A stretch of 28,041 bases of DNA from JAAYAY01 sp964429355 (lineage in GTDB: Bacteria; Planctomycetota; Planctomycetia; Pirellulales; Thermoguttaceae): NCBI GenBank assembly GCA_964429355.1, contig CAYSCH010000081.1:1-28041 (forward strand), read 5' to 3'. A program made the position numbers and the translations under genes. Below the pieces are notes generated by a model, which had not been told where the DNA came from, did not search any database, and was given only the letters and a program-made list of their open reading frames with translations. Positions 7,025-14,811 of this stretch are shown here, in pieces (the first letter of the stretch is position 1; each line of letters opens with the position of its first letter).

Positions 7025-7064
7025 CACGGCTTCGTCCAGCACGCAGAAACAATCTACCAACATC

Positions 7065-7211
7065 CCGAAACTCGAAATCCGAAAGTCGAAATCCGAAACA
7101 AATCCAAATTGCCAAGGGGCCGATGACAGGTTCCCGTGCGGCAGGGGCTGCCCCCGCTTCGAGCGTCCTGTTTAGATTGGTTTCGCATTTCGATTTCGGA
7201 TTTCGTGCTTC
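7065..7211. repeat. MITE-like palindromic element between ilvN and ilvC
   Basis: The left arm (7065-7110) holds two copies of TCGAAATCCGAAA spaced 14 bases apart, then CAAATCCAAATTG. The right arm (about 7168-7211) is its imperfect reverse complement (TTTCGATTTCGGATTTCG). The arms pair over roughly 44 bases with few mismatches around a GC-rich centre. I know GAAATCCGAAA-type palindromes as dispersed repeats in many environmental bacterial genomes. It lies within the presumed ilvNC transcript, so it would form a long hairpin in the mRNA. No coding potential. Confidence 0.75.
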
Positions 7212-7233
7212 GACCACCAGTGGGAGCCTATCC

Positions 7234-8238
7234 ATGCCCGCGACTATCTACTACGACAAAGACGCCGACCTTTCCCTGCTCAAAGGCAAAACGATCGCCA
7301 TTTTGGGCTACGGTTCCCAGGGCCACGGCCACGCCCAGAACCTCCGCGACAGCGGCTGCAACGTGATCGTCGCCGAACTGCCCGGCACGGCCAACTACGA
7401 ACAGGCCGTCAAGGACGGATTCAAGCCCCTTTCGACCCCGGAAGCGGTCAAGAAGGCCGACATCATCACCCTGCTTCTTCCCGACGAACTCCAGGCGGAA
7501 ATCTACCGCACCCAGATTCGGGAAAATCTGTCGCCAGGCAACATCCTGGTCTGCTCCCACGGTTTCAACTACCACTTCGGCCAGTTCGATTTCCCCAAAG
7601 ACGTGTGTGCGATCCTCATCGCCCCCAAGGGCCCCGGCCATCTGGTCCGCGCCGAGTACGTCCGCGGCGCCGGCGTCCCCTGCCTCATCGCCCTGGGGGA
7701 AGGGGCCGGCGACGAAGCCCGTCAGATCGGCCTGGCCTACGCCAAGGGCATCGGCGGAACTCGCGCGGGCGTGATTGAAACCACTTTCGCCGAAGAAACC
7801 GAAACCGACCTGTTCGGCGAGCAGGTTGTGCTCTGCGGCGGCCTCAGCGCCCTGATCAAGGCGGGTTTCGACACCCTCGTTGAGGCCGGCTACCAGCCCG
7901 AGATGGCCTACTTCGAGTGCGTGCACGAGGTGAAGCTGATCGTCGACCTGATCTACCAGGGCGGCCTGAACTACATGCGCTACAGCATCTCGAACACGGC
8001 CGAGTACGGCGACTACAGCCGCGGCCCGCGGATCGTCACCGAAGAAACCAAAGCCGAGATGAAGAAAATCCTCGCCGAGATCCAGAATGGCAGTTTCGCC
8101 CGCGAGTGGATCCTCGAGAACAAGGCCAACGCCCCGGCGTTCAAGGCCATGCGCCGCAAGGAGCGCGAACACTCCGTCGAAGAGGTCGGACGCCAGTTGC
8201 GCCGACTCATGTCGTGGATCAACGCCAAGGAAGTCTGA
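7234..8238 (+). CDS. ilvC: Ketol-acid reductoisomerase, class I
   Basis: A 334-residue protein, typical class I length. It converts acetolactate or acetohydroxybutyrate to the dihydroxy acid using Mg2+ and a reduced nicotinamide cofactor. The Rossmann motif GYGSQGHGHAQNL is at 25-37; the metal and substrate residues are in place: SHGFN (His109), KGPGH (132-136), ETDLFGEQ (Asp192, Glu196), FECVHE (Glu228, Glu232) and NYMRYSISN (Ser253). The beta2-alphaB cofactor loop is odd: VAELPGTANYEQA at 47-59 where most class I enzymes have VGLREGSKSW. The Arg and Ser that bind the NADPH phosphate are lost and Glu48 is gained, which predicts NADH preference. The ATG at 7234 fits the family start; the frame is open far upstream, but that part is not coding. 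A terminator-like hairpin follows. Confidence 0.97.
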   Translation: MPATIYYDKDADLSLLKGKTIAILGYGSQGHGHAQNLRDSGCNVIVAELPGTANYEQAVKDGFKPLSTPEAVKKADIITLLLPDELQAEIYRTQIRENLSPGNILVCSHGFNYHFGQFDFPKDVCAILIAPKGPGHLVRAEYVRGAGVPCLIALGEGAGDEARQIGLAYAKGIGGTRAGVIETTFAEETETDLFGEQVVLCGGLSALIKAGFDTLVEAGYQPEMAYFECVHEVKLIVDLIYQGGLNYMRYSISNTAEYGDYSRGPRIVTEETKAEMKKILAEIQNGSFAREWILENKANAPAFKAMRRKEREHSVEEVGRQLRRLMSWINAKEV

Positions 8239-8606
8239 CGATTCAATCCCCTCAACGGGCAGAGGGGCGCAATCGGGCGGCAAGCCGGCGGAGTGTTTGC
8301 CGCCCGAACCCTTTTCTTGCGGGAGGCTGTGCCCCGGTTGACCTTGGCACAGGGCCGTTCGAACAGGGAGCAGTCGGCCAGCAGCTTCCCAGAACGAAGG
8401 GACGTGCCACCCAATTGCTGCTCAGGGACGTGCCAGCCGGGAATTGTCGATTCTCCAACTCGCTCGGCTGCCCGGCGCTGCGGTCAACGGATCCCTTGCA
8501 CGATCCAATCGGCCCCACTACCCTTGCCGGAAATGGCTGTATGACGAGAATAGTGAAGGGCAGGGGGCGTCGGCCTGGAGACCGGCTGTGACACGGGAGG
8601 GATAGC
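8239..8606. other. Intergenic stretch, 368 bp
   Basis: It contains the ilvC terminator candidate (8275-8315) and, before it, a small hairpin with arms CCCCTC (8248) and GAGGGG (8262). GGGACGTGCCA occurs twice (8398-8434 region), 27 bases apart. No protein-like frame and no recognised RNA is seen in the rest. Confidence 0.5.
8275..8315 (+). terminator. Candidate intrinsic terminator after ilvC
   Basis: GGGCGGCAA (8275-8283) pairs perfectly with TTGCCGCCC (8297-8305) around a 13-base loop, and CTTTTCTT follows six bases later. The stem is strong but the T-tract is short and displaced, so the efficiency is uncertain. Confidence 0.5.
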
Positions 8607-8879
8607 ATGTCCGAGAGTGCCAGCATTCAACAGACACGATTCGACCAGCTCAAGCCGGGTGACCGGATCGAGGTGGAGCATCTGGTCACGGTGGGACAGA
8701 AAAGCTGGACCACCACGACGGCCGGTGAGGTCGTCCGCACCGAGCGGCGCCGCCACGGGCTGCACTTTCGCCGCAACCACGACGACAAAGTCTTCAGCGA
8801 CACCATCCTTCTCGAATTGCCCGACGGCGAACTGACCACCCTCACCCTGGATGAGTTCACGGTGATCCGCAGAGCTTGA
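8607..8879 (+). CDS. Small conserved-looking protein of unknown function
   Basis: A 90-residue protein with a good ribosome-binding site (GGGAGG, seven bases before the ATG at 8607). It reads RFDQLKPGDRIEVEHLVTVG, then TTTTAGEVVRTERRRHGLHF and a C-terminal DGELTTLTLDEFTVIRRA. The pattern of short beta strands with a KPGDRI opening suggests a small beta-barrel fold. I have seen planctomycete hypotheticals with this TERRRHGLHFRRN signature, but no function is known to me. There is no signal peptide or membrane helix. It stands alone, between the ilvC terminator and the radical SAM gene 91 bp downstream. Confidence 0.75.
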   Translation: MSESASIQQTRFDQLKPGDRIEVEHLVTVGQKSWTTTTAGEVVRTERRRHGLHFRRNHDDKVFSDTILLELPDGELTTLTLDEFTVIRRA

Positions 8880-8970
8880 ACGCGCCAATCCCCAGCGCCC
8901 GCGACAACAGAACCTCGCCCACCACACCAACCCAAATCGTCAGCGAGAACTCCCGCTCCCTTCGCCTGTC

Positions 8971-9852
8971 ATGGCCGATTCATCCCCCAACGCCAACGAC
9001 CCCCGTAACCTGTTCACGATCCACCCGCGATCGTTTGAAGAGAACCGCTACGTCTACCCGGTCGTGAGTCGACGGGCGGGCGGGATCTCGATCGGCGTGA
9101 ATCTGAATCTCGACAAGGTCTGCAATTTCGACTGCATCTACTGCCAGGTCGATCGCACCGAGATGGGCGAACGCGAATTCGTGGAGCTCCAGCGCCTTGC
9201 CGACGAGCTGGAACATGTCGTTGAACTGATCCTCTCGGGCCGCCTCTTCGAGGGCCCGCGATTCAGCCACTTGCCTCAGCCCCTGCGGCGGCTCAACGAC
9301 ATCGCCCTGAGCGGCGACGGCGAGCCAACCACCTACCGCAACTTCAAAGACGTGGTGGCCGTCTGCGCCAATGTTCGCCAGCGCCACGGGCTCGGCGCGA
9401 TGAAGATCGTGCTCATCACCAACGCGACCATGTTCCACCGCCCGCACGTCCAGCGCGGGTTGGAACTGCTCGACGCCAACAATGGCGAAATCTGGGCCAA
9501 ACTCGACGCCGGCACCGAACGCTACTACAGCCACGTGGCCCGCACCTCGATCCGTTTCTCCAAGATTCTCGACAATCTCCGCTGGGCCGCCCAGGTCCGG
9601 CCGATCGTCATCCAGACCTTGTTCATGGAGATCCAGGGCCACGGGCCCGATGAGGCGGAACTTGCCGCCTACTGCGACCGGCTGGGCGAGATCCTTCAAT
9701 CCGGCGGCCGGATCAAGCTCGTGCAGATCCACACCGTCGCCCGCATGCCGGCCGAGGCTTACGTCTCGGCCCTCCCCGACGATCGCCTCGAAGAGATTGC
9801 CGGTCTGGTGCGGAGCAAGACGGGGCTCCAGGTGGCAGCATTCGGAGCGTAG
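8971..9852 (+). CDS. Radical SAM protein
   Basis: A 293-residue protein. The radical SAM cluster motif C-x3-C-x2-C is CNFDCIYC at 51-58, so it should bind a 4Fe-4S cluster and cleave S-adenosylmethionine to a 5'-deoxyadenosyl radical. ALSGDGEPTTY (about 111-121) is the glycine-rich SAM-binding motif, and IVLITNAT lies on the next strand. The whole matches the group of short radical SAM proteins related to COG0731 (Fe-S oxidoreductases distantly like wyosine-synthesis enzymes), whose substrate is generally unknown. No auxiliary cluster motif or SPASM domain is seen after the barrel. The context gives no pathway: the small protein upstream and the Tat dehydrogenase downstream are not obvious partners. 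Confidence 0.9.
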   Translation: MADSSPNANDPRNLFTIHPRSFEENRYVYPVVSRRAGGISIGVNLNLDKVCNFDCIYCQVDRTEMGEREFVELQRLADELEHVVELILSGRLFEGPRFSHLPQPLRRLNDIALSGDGEPTTYRNFKDVVAVCANVRQRHGLGAMKIVLITNATMFHRPHVQRGLELLDANNGEIWAKLDAGTERYYSHVARTSIRFSKILDNLRWAAQVRPIVIQTLFMEIQGHGPDEAELAAYCDRLGEILQSGGRIKLVQIHTVARMPAEAYVSALPDDRLEEIAGLVRSKTGLQVAAFGA

Positions 9853-9996
9853 GGTGCCAGGGCGGACTACGTCCGCAAAGCCCGGAACGCACACGATACG
9901 CCGCATCGGTTGAATTCCCTTCTCCCGTCTGCCAGAATAGCCAGCATACGCCCCCTCAATCTTCCCACCGCACCATCTCCCACCAGGAGCCCCACC

Positions 9997-11178
9997 ATGC
10001 CCACCTCTTCCATGCACCGCCGAGCCTTCCTGGGCCAATCCACCGCGGCCGCCGCACTGGGTACTCTCGCCGCAGGCGTGCTGGCCGGCCCGGCTGCCGC
10101 CGCGGAGCCCAAGGTCTGGCAGCCCGTCTCCGATCGCAAGGTTCGCGTGGGGATCGTCGGCTATGGGTACTGCAAGTTCGGAGCGGCCTTCGGATTCCAG
10201 GATCATCCGAACGTGGAGGTCGTGGCGGTCAGCGACCTGTTCCCCGATCGCTGCGACGAGCTCATGAAGGCCTGTCGTTGCGCGAAGTCCTATCCGTCGC
10301 TGGAAGAACTGGTCAAAGACGACTCGATCGAGGCCGTCTTCTGCGCCACCGATGCACCGAGCCATGCCCGTCACGCGATCGAGGTGATGAAACACGGCAA
10401 ACACGCCTGTTCCGCCGTGCCGGCCTGCCTGGGGTCGGTGGAAGACGGCGAGCGGCTCCTGGAGACGGTGGAAACGACGGGCCTGAAGTACCAGATGATG
10501 GAAACAAGTTGCTTCCGCGAGGACTGTCACGCCATGCGCACCGCCTACCGGGCCGGTGCCCTCGGCCCGATCCACCTCTCCGAAGGCAACTATCACCACT
10601 ACCACGCATCGCTGGAGCCGACCCCTTCCTACAATGGCTGGCGTCGCGGGCTGCCGCCCCTCTGGTACCCGACCCACGCCACCGCCTACTACATCGGCGT
10701 GACCGGCGAGCGATTCACCAGTGTCTCCTGCCTCGGCACCCCCGGACACCTCGACTATCACAAGGCCGAGAACAACCCCTACCACAACCCCTTCGCCACC
10801 GAGGTGGCCCTCTTCGAAACGAGCGAGGGGGGAAGCAGCCACATGTCGGTCTCGTGGACGATGAAGTCGATCTATGGGGAATGCGGCCGCGTCTTCGGCC
10901 GGCTCGGCTGTATCAACGAAACCACCTACACGGGACTGGCCAAAAACCTGCCGGACCTCACCCGCCCCCCGCTTCCCCCGGGTGTGGACGGCGGCGGCCA
11001 CGGCGGCTCCCACGGGCTGTTGATGGACGAATTCGTCACCGCCATCCTCGAAGACCGCCAGCCGCTGGTCGACATCTACGAAGCCCTCTCCATGACCATC
11101 CCCGGCATCATCGCCCACCAGTCGGCCCTCAAAGGCGGCGAGCGATTGCCGGTCCCGCAGTACCGCAAGAAGGCCTGA
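9997..11178 (+). CDS. Tat-exported Gfo/Idh/MocA-family protein lacking the EKP lysine
   Basis: A 393-residue protein. The ATG at 9997 is preceded by AGGAG at seven bases and opens a Tat signal (MHRRAFLGQSTAAAALG, ending at AAAAEP). The Rossmann motif VRVGIVGYGYCKFG (49-62) binds NAD(P); VVAVSDLF gives the acidic residue at the end of beta2. At the place of the usual catalytic E-K-P the protein has SAVPACLGS (139-147), so the lysine is missing. The C-terminal sheet domain includes LWYPTHATAYYIG and MDEFVTAILEDRQP. Classical members oxidise sugars or inositols; without the lysine, chemistry may differ or be lost. It is convergent with the sugar isomerase gene (19 bp apart). Periplasmic Gfo/Idh proteins are common in planctomycetes and probably act on polysaccharide-derived sugars. 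Confidence 0.9.
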   Translation: MPTSSMHRRAFLGQSTAAAALGTLAAGVLAGPAAAAEPKVWQPVSDRKVRVGIVGYGYCKFGAAFGFQDHPNVEVVAVSDLFPDRCDELMKACRCAKSYPSLEELVKDDSIEAVFCATDAPSHARHAIEVMKHGKHACSAVPACLGSVEDGERLLETVETTGLKYQMMETSCFREDCHAMRTAYRAGALGPIHLSEGNYHHYHASLEPTPSYNGWRRGLPPLWYPTHATAYYIGVTGERFTSVSCLGTPGHLDYHKAENNPYHNPFATEVALFETSEGGSSHMSVSWTMKSIYGECGRVFGRLGCINETTYTGLAKNLPDLTRPPLPPGVDGGGHGGSHGLLMDEFVTAILEDRQPLVDIYEALSMTIPGIIAHQSALKGGERLPVPQYRKKA

Positions 11179-11197
11179 GCCGCCGTCTCCCGGCAAC

Positions 11198-12169
11198 TCA
11201 GAGCTTCTCGCGCACGAATCTGTCGGCTCGCGGCAGATCGTCCAGGGTCAGGTGCTCGAGCAGCAGATGCATGGGCCGGTCGAGCTGGGCCAGCAGTCTC
11301 AGGTACAAGGGGTAGTCGAGCACTCCCTTGCCCGCCGCCGGAAGGCTCGTACCGTCGTCGGCAGGCGCCACGTCCTTGGCGTGCGCTACGACAATCTCCC
11401 GTCCCAGACGACGGAACATATCCTCCAGCATGGCTGCCTGACGGGGCAGGTCTTCCTTGCGGAGGAAGTTGCACGGATCCATGACGAGCTTCAAGGCCGG
11501 AGAGGAGACTTCACGGAAGAGCCGCTCCGCTCGATCGACGGAATCGATGATGTTCTGCCAATAGGGCTCGATGGAGATCACCGCGCCGGTCTTCTCGGCA
11601 ATTCGCACCAACCTCTCAATCGCCGTACGGAACTGGACGTACGCTTCCTCCGTGCCGTTTTCGGGCGAGCCGAGCCATTGCGACGTCCGGTTGAGAGTTC
11701 CGGTCTCGGTGGAAATATTCGGGCAGCCGAGTCGTTGCCAGTTCCTGATCAGGTTCTCCATCCGGGTTTGGGCCTCCTGGCGGCGAACGGGATCCGGAGC
11801 CACGAGGTTCTGATAGCCGAATACGGCCACGATCTCGATCCCTTGCTGCTGGAAAGCCTTGGCGATCTTCTCGGCGGCCGTCCAGTCCGGATTCAATGGG
11901 TCAAATTGGACGTCGCTGAAGGTGTAATTGCACAGCACTCCCTGGAGGTTGGCGTTCTTGATCTCGCGTACCGCCTGCTCCAGCGGCAAAGAGGCGTAGA
12001 TCTGGGTGGTCACTCCGATCTTCAGGCGACTTGTGTTGGGCGTCTGTTCCTCTCCCGCCCAGGCGCCGCGTGCCGGGAGGAGCAACGCGGCAGCCACCGC
12101 CTTGAGGATGTCTCTTCTCTCCCAGTGCCCCGTTGCGGTTGCCCTGCGGGCCGGCAAATACGATTCCAC
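11198..12169 (-). CDS. Tat-exported sugar phosphate isomerase/epimerase-like protein (xylose isomerase-like TIM barrel)
   Basis: A 323-residue protein from GTG at 12169, selected because AAGGAG lies seven bases upstream; an ATG at 12199 is the alternative. The N-terminus has ERRDILKAVAAALLLPARG, a Tat-type signal with cleavage near AWA-GE. The remainder is the AP endonuclease 2/xylose isomerase-like barrel. The four metal ligands expected in this superfamily are visible as Glu201 (ISIEPYW), Asp231 (VMDPCNF), His263 (VVAHAKD) and Glu305 (LLLEHL). It probably isomerises or epimerises a sugar or keto-sugar in the periplasm; the substrate is unknown. It is convergent with the Gfo/Idh gene and lies 318 bp downstream of a second Gfo/Idh gene on the same strand, a grouping typical of sugar breakdown loci. 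Confidence 0.88.
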   Translation of the reverse strand: MESYLPARRATATGHWERRDILKAVAAALLLPARGAWAGEEQTPNTSRLKIGVTTQIYASLPLEQAVREIKNANLQGVLCNYTFSDVQFDPLNPDWTAAEKIAKAFQQQGIEIVAVFGYQNLVAPDPVRRQEAQTRMENLIRNWQRLGCPNISTETGTLNRTSQWLGSPENGTEEAYVQFRTAIERLVRIAEKTGAVISIEPYWQNIIDSVDRAERLFREVSSPALKLVMDPCNFLRKEDLPRQAAMLEDMFRRLGREIVVAHAKDVAPADDGTSLPAAGKGVLDYPLYLRLLAQLDRPMHLLLEHLTLDDLPRADRFVREKL

Positions 12170-12487
12170 GGCACAGCTCCTTGTTCTGTCTTGAGTCATC
12201 CAGGTTTCGGCATTTGCACTCCGCTCAGATACGCTCCGAGCAATTTCCTCCCACCACGTTAGCCATCAACTGGCTGGAATTCCAGTCAGACTGGCCGAAA
12301 AGTCGATTCTGCGATCACCCATTCTGTTTCAACATTTCGTGCTTCCTTGCATCCTCGAACCTGGTGGCCGGAATTTCCCGCACCTGCTGTCATGACGCCG
12401 CCAGGACCTGGCAGCCGAGTTTGCATTCCCGGTTCCGTGGAACATCGAGTGGATCCCCACACAGGACGAACCGTGAACGAGGGTCGC
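12170..12487. other. Intergenic stretch with a 12-bp perfect palindrome
   Basis: No gene is seen. CTGGAATTCCAG at 12274-12285 is a perfect palindrome, about 105 bases upstream of the isomerase GTG, between repeats of ACTGG. It could be an operator, but nothing else supports this. No clear -35/-10 pair was found. Confidence 0.35.
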
Positions 12488-13987
12488 CTACAGTTCCCAG
12501 CCTTTCCGATACTCGCGCCTCAGGTACTTGTCAGCGCCGGGATCGTTGGTGATCTTCATGGCCTGGCTGTCGAAGAGCACCTTTTTGCCCGCCCGCAGGG
12601 CAACAGTACCGAGGTTCACCGCATCGGTGATCGAGGCGGCGTTGAGGAAATTGCCCGGCGACTGCTCGCCGCCCAGGATCTGGCCGAGCCACGTGCCCTG
12701 ACGTTCGGCACGGCTGGTTTCGCTCTCCTTCAGCGCAAGGTCTTCACGCTTTCCCTGGCTGAACCGCTGTGGGTTCTGCCCGTGGAACCCGGCCATGATG
12801 ATCCCCTCCTCGCCAACGAACAGGATCCCCTCGCGGTCCGTCTCGACCTGGTGGGCTTCGACCTCCGCGGGCAGGCGGGGCTTCATTCCGCCGTCGTACC
12901 AGAACAGGTCCAGTTGGGGCATGCTGGCGGTGGCGGCGAAGCCGAGGCGGATGTTGCAGCCCGTCGGGTAGGAGAAATCGTTGTTGATCGTGCGGCTCAC
13001 GCCGTCCTGGATCGTGCAGGCGTGCGTGGCCCAGGCCTGGGCGCTGACGGGCACGCCCAGGCCGAGCGTTTCAAACACCGGCCAGAGGCTGTAGATGCCC
13101 ATGTCGGCCATGGAGCCTCCGCCGAAATCGTACCAGCCGCGGAACACGGTGTGCGTGTAATGGGGGTGATAAGGTCGGTCCAACGCCGGGCCGAGCCACA
13201 GATCCCAGTCGAGTCCCTTCGGAACAGGGGGAGTGTCGGTGGGAATTTCTGCGTACTGAGGCCAGACGGGGCGGTTCGTCCAGTTGTGGATCTCGCGGAG
13301 CTTGCCGATCACCCCCTGCCGGATCGCTTCGGCGATCAACCGGTTGCCGCCGGCGGCGCCGTAGGCCAGCAAGTGGGTGGCTACCTTCGTCTCGCGCGCG
13401 GTTTCAACCACCAGCCGCCCTTCGGCCATGCGATTGGCCAGCGGCTTGTGCATCATCACATGGAGGCCCTTCTTCATGGCCGCGACCGAGATTGCGGCAT
13501 GGAGATGGTCGGGGGTCATGACCTTGACGGCGTCGAGGTCCTTTTCCTTTTCCAGGAGTTCGCGGAAATCGGCGTAGGCCGTGCAGCCGTTGAACTTGTC
13601 GGCCGCTCGCTGCTTGGCGTAGTAGGTATCAATGGCGAGTTTACCTACGTCGCGGCCGCCGGGGCAGCCGCTCTCGTCGGCCCGCCAATTGGGCTCGTCC
13701 ATGTATTTTTGGATCGTGCTGCGGATGCCCCCCTTGCCCCACTCGACGTAATCGCTGCTGTCCTTATTCGGATCGCAGACGGCCACGATCTGGAACCGAG
13801 GCTCGCTCAGAAGGTAGTCCAGTTCGCGGAAGCCTTGCGTTCCCATGCCGATATGGGCCACTGTGACCTTCTCGCTCGGGGGCACATTCCCCGGGCCGCC
13901 CAGGACGTGCCTGGGGACGATGGTTGCGGCTCCGGTTACGGCGGCAGCACCGAGGAAACGGCGGCGATTAAGATTGGGCTGCATCAT
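12488..13987 (-). CDS. Tat-exported Gfo/Idh/MocA-family oxidoreductase
   Basis: A 499-residue protein from the ATG at 13987; the next codon is also ATG, and GGAGGAG directly upstream suits either. The Tat signal is NLNRRRFLGAAAVTGAA. The Rossmann motif is VAHIGMGTQGFRE (43-55), with an acidic beta2 end in AVCDPNKD. At the catalytic position it reads HVMMHKPLAN, so Lys181 and Pro182 of the E-K-P motif are kept, with His for Glu. The long C-terminal domain carries GWYDFGGGSMADMGIYSLWP, as in other planctomycete members with bacterial-type DxGxH/Y variation. It probably oxidises a sugar or sugar acid in the periplasm with a tightly bound nicotinamide cofactor. Its neighbour downstream is the Tat sugar isomerase. 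The substrate cannot be assigned. Confidence 0.92.
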   Translation of the reverse strand: MMQPNLNRRRFLGAAAVTGAATIVPRHVLGGPGNVPPSEKVTVAHIGMGTQGFRELDYLLSEPRFQIVAVCDPNKDSSDYVEWGKGGIRSTIQKYMDEPNWRADESGCPGGRDVGKLAIDTYYAKQRAADKFNGCTAYADFRELLEKEKDLDAVKVMTPDHLHAAISVAAMKKGLHVMMHKPLANRMAEGRLVVETARETKVATHLLAYGAAGGNRLIAEAIRQGVIGKLREIHNWTNRPVWPQYAEIPTDTPPVPKGLDWDLWLGPALDRPYHPHYTHTVFRGWYDFGGGSMADMGIYSLWPVFETLGLGVPVSAQAWATHACTIQDGVSRTINNDFSYPTGCNIRLGFAATASMPQLDLFWYDGGMKPRLPAEVEAHQVETDREGILFVGEEGIIMAGFHGQNPQRFSQGKREDLALKESETSRAERQGTWLGQILGGEQSPGNFLNAASITDAVNLGTVALRAGKKVLFDSQAMKITNDPGADKYLRREYRKGWEL

Positions 13988-14811
13988 CGACTCCTCCAAG
14001 ATATGTGTGAGTGTCCGGCAATTCGATGTCGCCGAATACGCCAGAATTTGGCCCTCCCCACGGGATCGCCAAAGACGCACAACTTCGGCCACGGGCGGAA
14101 AACCGCATACTTACAGCGCGAGTTCCCGGACACCCTCAGATATGTACCATCGGTCTGACTGGACGCTATTTGGAGGGACGGGGGGCGGGAAGTCAAGAGT
14201 TTGGGGAGAAATCGGCGTCAAGAGCTTCTCGGCCGAGGATGAAAGGGGCAGAGGACAGACGGGGATGGGGTGGAATCATTTCGGCACAAGTACGCGTGGG
14301 GTCCAGAAAAGTTGGACGGGCAGTGAGGACGTAAGACATTTGAGGGTCATGGATTAGGATATTCTGCCTAGACGTAAAGACGCATCACTCGGCGGAGGTA
14401 TGTGCAAAAAATCGTTTACTCGTAGTTCGCAGTGGGGGTAAAATGTGGCTGGTGGAGCAGGGAAGTTCTTGAGTGTACAGGCATGAGGTAGTGTACATGT
14501 GAATTGTAGCGGACGAGGTGTTCCATGTCAATCGCAAGATTGGACACCGCTGGATAGAGGTGGGAAGGGGCAGGGGACGGGGGACAGGAGAGGCACGTGG
14601 AGAGGATAGATGGGTCAGAGGTCAGACGGTTCCTCAGACAGCGGATGGGTTGGCCTGGTGCTCGGCGGGGATGAGGGTGGGAAAGAGTCGGGGAGCCGCG
14701 GAGCGCCGTGCCAGACGGGCTCCGGACGCTGCGTCACCCTCGCTTTACCCAGTTCGCCGCCCGGACCATAATGCGGCATATCGATCTCGCTGGCCGTGCA
14801 TGGGAGGGGGT
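13988..14811. other. Long divergent intergenic region, 824 bp
   Basis: It separates the minus-strand Gfo/Idh gene from the plus-strand metalloprotease-like gene and should hold both promoters, but I found no convincing sigma70 pair. 14555-14610 is a purine-rich stretch (GGGGACGGGGGACAGG). GTGTACA occurs twice near 14473-14500. An open frame continues upstream from 14812 to 14518, but its Arg/Gly-rich translation looks non-coding. Confidence 0.4.

Noticed and set aside
6061..7233. N-terminal extension of ilvC by about 390 codons
   Set aside because: The frame is open by chance; it overlaps the MFS and ilvN genes in other frames and the palindromic element, and the KARI family starts at 7234.
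8980..11196. Open minus-strand frame of 738 codons
   Set aside because: It lies antisense to the radical SAM and Gfo/Idh genes, which have clear domains; its translation is a Gly/Val/Asp-rich shadow typical of GC-rich coding DNA.
12347..14158. Open plus-strand frame of 603 codons
   Set aside because: Antisense to the Tat Gfo/Idh gene, with no recognisable motif; a shadow of codon bias.
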